Part shown: positions 5,932-7,230 of the stretch, piece after piece
Numbering within the stretch: the stretch's first letter is position 1
Layout of the letters: the number at the start of each line of letters is the position of its first letter
Assembly (NCBI GenBank): GCA_002713825.1
Contig: PAUU01000004.1
Span: forward strand, 4,806-12,035
DNA length: 7,230 bases
Direction: 5' to 3'
Origin: Acidiferrobacteraceae bacterium
GTDB lineage: Bacteria > Pseudomonadota > Gammaproteobacteria > Arenicellales > UBA868
Notes under the pieces: generated by a model
What the model saw: only the letters and a program-made list of their open reading frames with translations
Databases searched by the model: none
Told to the model about the DNA's origin: nothing
Translations under genes and position numbers: made by a program

Positions 5932-6468
5932 CTATTTATTCTGTCGATGCTCGAGCAGGCGCGGCATCAATTCAACGAGATTACAGGGGCGGGTACGGTA
6001 ATCCAGCTGGTGGGTCAGCAGTTTGTCCCAGGCGGTGGCACACGCGCCGGAAGACCCCGGCAGTGAAAAAAGATAAGTGCCGTTGGCGACGCCCGCAACG
6101 GCGCGTGACTGCAGCGACGACGTGCCTATTTCCTCAAAGGAGATCGCCCGGAAAATCTCGCCGAAACCGTCCAGTTCTTTTTCAAACAGCGGCCTGATGG
6201 CTTCTGGTGTACCGTCAAATCCCGTGACACCCGTGCCCCCTGTCATGAGCACGACTTGAACATCCGGGTCGGCAATCCAGCGTGATGCTACTGCGCGGAT
6301 CTCGAAAATATTGTCGGGCACAATCACCTTCTCAACAAAACGATGGCCAGCCTCCTGCACGCGCTCTGCGAGCAGTTTGCCCGATTTATCATCAGACTCT
6401 GTGCGCGAATCCGAAACGGTCAGCACCGCGATCGGCACCGCTATAAACTGACGTCCCTGGGTCGACAT
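5932..6468 (-). CDS. moaB: Molybdenum cofactor biosynthesis protein MoaB
   Basis: MoaB belongs to the MoaB/Mog family, whose members adenylylate molybdopterin before molybdenum insertion. The E. coli MoaB role itself is less settled, because Mog does this step there. The 178-residue product aligns by eye with E. coli MoaB (170 residues) along its length: IAVLTVSDSR (13-22), VQVVLMTGGTGVT (70-82), FEEIGTSSLQSRAVAGVAN (111-129), SLPGSSGAC (135-143) and RTRPCN (158-163). TGGTG and the SLPGS loop are the conserved substrate-binding elements. Start 6468 is chosen because it gives the family's usual beginning; an in-frame ATG at 6522 would add 18 basic residues and include the predicted promoter. 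The Shine-Dalgarno is weak. It lies back to back with moaD-moaE, and its 3' end converges on the small secreted protein gene. Confidence 0.95.
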   Translation of the reverse strand: MSTQGRQFIAVPIAVLTVSDSRTESDDKSGKLLAERVQEAGHRFVEKVIVPDNIFEIRAVASRWIADPDVQVVLMTGGTGVTGFDGTPEAIRPLFEKELDGFGEIFRAISFEEIGTSSLQSRAVAGVANGTYLFSLPGSSGACATAWDKLLTHQLDYRTRPCNLVELMPRLLEHRQNK

Positions 6469-6483
6469 TATGATTACCGTGGC

Positions 6484-6513
6484 TTGTAGGTTGGGTTTTC
6501 TACGCCTATTATA
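6484..6513. promoter_or_regulatory. Overlapping divergent promoters for moaB and moaD-moaE
   Basis: On the minus strand TATAAT (6513-6508) is a perfect -10 about 40 bases upstream of the moaB ATG; no good -35 is seen. On the plus strand TATTAT (6507-6512, five of six matches) has TTGTAG (6484-6489) exactly 17 bases upstream as a -35, giving a start near 6519 for moaD. The two -10 elements share five bases, so the two polymerases could not be bound and melting DNA there at the same time. Confidence 0.5.
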
Positions 6514-6557
6514 GAACCGCAAACGCCACTTTCTGTCGATCCCTTGACCCTGTTCCC

Positions 6558-6788
6558 ATGACCATCAACGTCCGATTCTTTGCGAGCCTGCGTGAGCGCA
6601 TCGGCCACGCCACTCTGAGCGTGGAGGCAGATGGTATTGCCAGCGCACGCGATGTCTGGAAGGCGGTCAGTGGTGAATCCCCCGACGAGGAGATGCTGGT
6701 CGCGATCAACAAGGAGTATGCAGGCCTTGATCGGGCGGTGGCGGACGGTGATGAGGTCGCGTTCTTTCCACCCGTCACCGGGGGCTAA
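6558..6788 (+). CDS. moaD: Molybdopterin synthase small subunit MoaD
   Basis: MoaD is the ubiquitin-like sulfur carrier of molybdopterin synthase. Its C-terminal glycine is adenylylated by MoeB, converted to a thiocarboxylate, and donates sulfur to precursor Z inside the MoaE complex. The 76-residue product begins MTINVRFFASLRERIG, typical of the family. It has the internal segment EEMLVAINKEYAGLD (44-58) and the late DGDEVAFFPPVTGG. It ends in the required Gly-Gly. Its length is normal (E. coli MoaD, 81). It is followed by moaE after six bases. The leader from the predicted promoter is pyrimidine-rich right before the ATG (CCCTTGACCCTGTTCCC) and shows no Shine-Dalgarno sequence. That is unusual next to otherwise ordinary neighbours. 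Confidence 0.95.
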   Translation: MTINVRFFASLRERIGHATLSVEADGIASARDVWKAVSGESPDEEMLVAINKEYAGLDRAVADGDEVAFFPPVTGG

Positions 6789-6794
6789 ACTCTG

Positions 6795-7229
6795 ATGACG
6801 GTTGAAATTCGCGAACACCCATTTGATCCCTGGCAGATAGTCTCCGAATACCGCTCAACCCGTCTGGCTTCAGGAAAAAGCGGCGCGAGCGCAGTGTTTG
6901 TGGGGACCATGCGTGACTTCAATGAAGGAGATGAAGTCCGGACAATGGTGCTTGAGCACTATCCCGGCATGACAGAACGACAACTCGAGGACATGCGTTC
7001 TGAGGCTGTCTCCAAGCATGGACTGGAGGACGCACTTGTCGTGCATCGTGTCGGAACCGTGCACCCCGGCGACGATATCGTACTGGTGGCCGCTTTTTCA
7101 GCTCATCGCAAAGAAGCGCTTGCCGCTTGCCGGGAGATGATGGAAACACTGAAGTCCACCGCCCCTTTCTGGAAAAAAGAAACCCTCGCCGAGGGTGAGC
7201 GCTGGGTCGAGCGAAATACCCCCGGCTAG
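6795..7229 (+). CDS. moaE: Molybdopterin synthase catalytic subunit MoaE
   Basis: MoaE is the catalytic subunit of the MoaD2-MoaE2 molybdopterin synthase, converting cyclic pyranopterin monophosphate to molybdopterin in the cytosol. The 144-residue protein is complete, with the TAG one base before the window end. Visible family elements are GASAVFVGTMRDFNEGD (30-46, including Arg40), LEHYPGMTERQL (53-64), VVHRVG (82-87), PGDDIVLVAAFSAHR (91-105) and MMETLKSTAPFWKKE (115-129). By alignment from memory, Lys120 and Lys127 correspond to the catalytic E. coli residues Lys119 and Lys126. The gene is translationally close-coupled to moaD (six-base gap). The only Shine-Dalgarno-like run is the G-rich end of moaD (CGGGGG, ten bases before the ATG). 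Neither moaA nor moaC is seen in this window. Confidence 0.96.
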   Translation: MTVEIREHPFDPWQIVSEYRSTRLASGKSGASAVFVGTMRDFNEGDEVRTMVLEHYPGMTERQLEDMRSEAVSKHGLEDALVVHRVGTVHPGDDIVLVAAFSAHRKEALAACREMMETLKSTAPFWKKETLAEGERWVERNTPG

Positions 7230-7230
7230 C

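Overview
The window looks like chromosomal DNA of a Proteobacterium, most likely an aquatic or marine gammaproteobacterium. The thymidine kinase, MoaB, MoaD and MoaE all resemble the Escherichia coli proteins. There is a textbook CRP-type operator. The FadL-like porin and the non-pyrrolysine MttB homologue are of kinds common in marine Proteobacteria. The taxonomic guess rests on protein resemblance recalled from memory, not on a search. Nothing looks like a phage, insertion sequence, CRISPR array, tRNA or rRNA.

Layout, left to right. (1) The 5' part of a thymidine kinase gene (tdk) on the minus strand, running off the left edge. (2) A roughly 430-base AT-richer spacer. (3) A plus-strand FadL/OmpP1-type outer-membrane channel gene with a strong ribosome binding site. 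(4) Only 13 bases later, the reading frame of an Ldh_2-family reductase (DpkA/LhpD-like) on the plus strand. Its conserved N-terminal region is open but has no normal start codon in frame, and its last codons form a perfect 12-bp inverted repeat. (5) A minus-strand outer-membrane lipoprotein of unknown function. Its promoter has a perfect -10 and a perfect CRP-type site at about -61.5. (6) A minus-strand MttB-family corrinoid methyltransferase homologue without an amber codon. (7) A divergent spacer and a plus-strand gene for a small secreted four-cysteine protein. (8) The molybdenum cofactor genes: moaB on the minus strand, and moaD-moaE divergently on the plus strand, with promoter -10 elements that appear to share the same bases.

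The only clear functional unit is moaB/moaD-moaE. MoaD and MoaE together make molybdopterin synthase, and MoaB belongs to the same cofactor pathway. The other genes are single-gene units or loosely linked neighbours. Base composition changes from about half G+C in the fadL-like gene to about 60-65% in the reductase and the MttB homologue. That change coincides with the damaged 5' end of the reductase gene.

I do not see an unambiguous new multi-gene system. The observations most worth following are the CRP-controlled orphan lipoprotein with its 5' hairpin, the MttB homologue with no corrinoid partner in view, the start-less reductase, and the overlapping divergent moa promoters.
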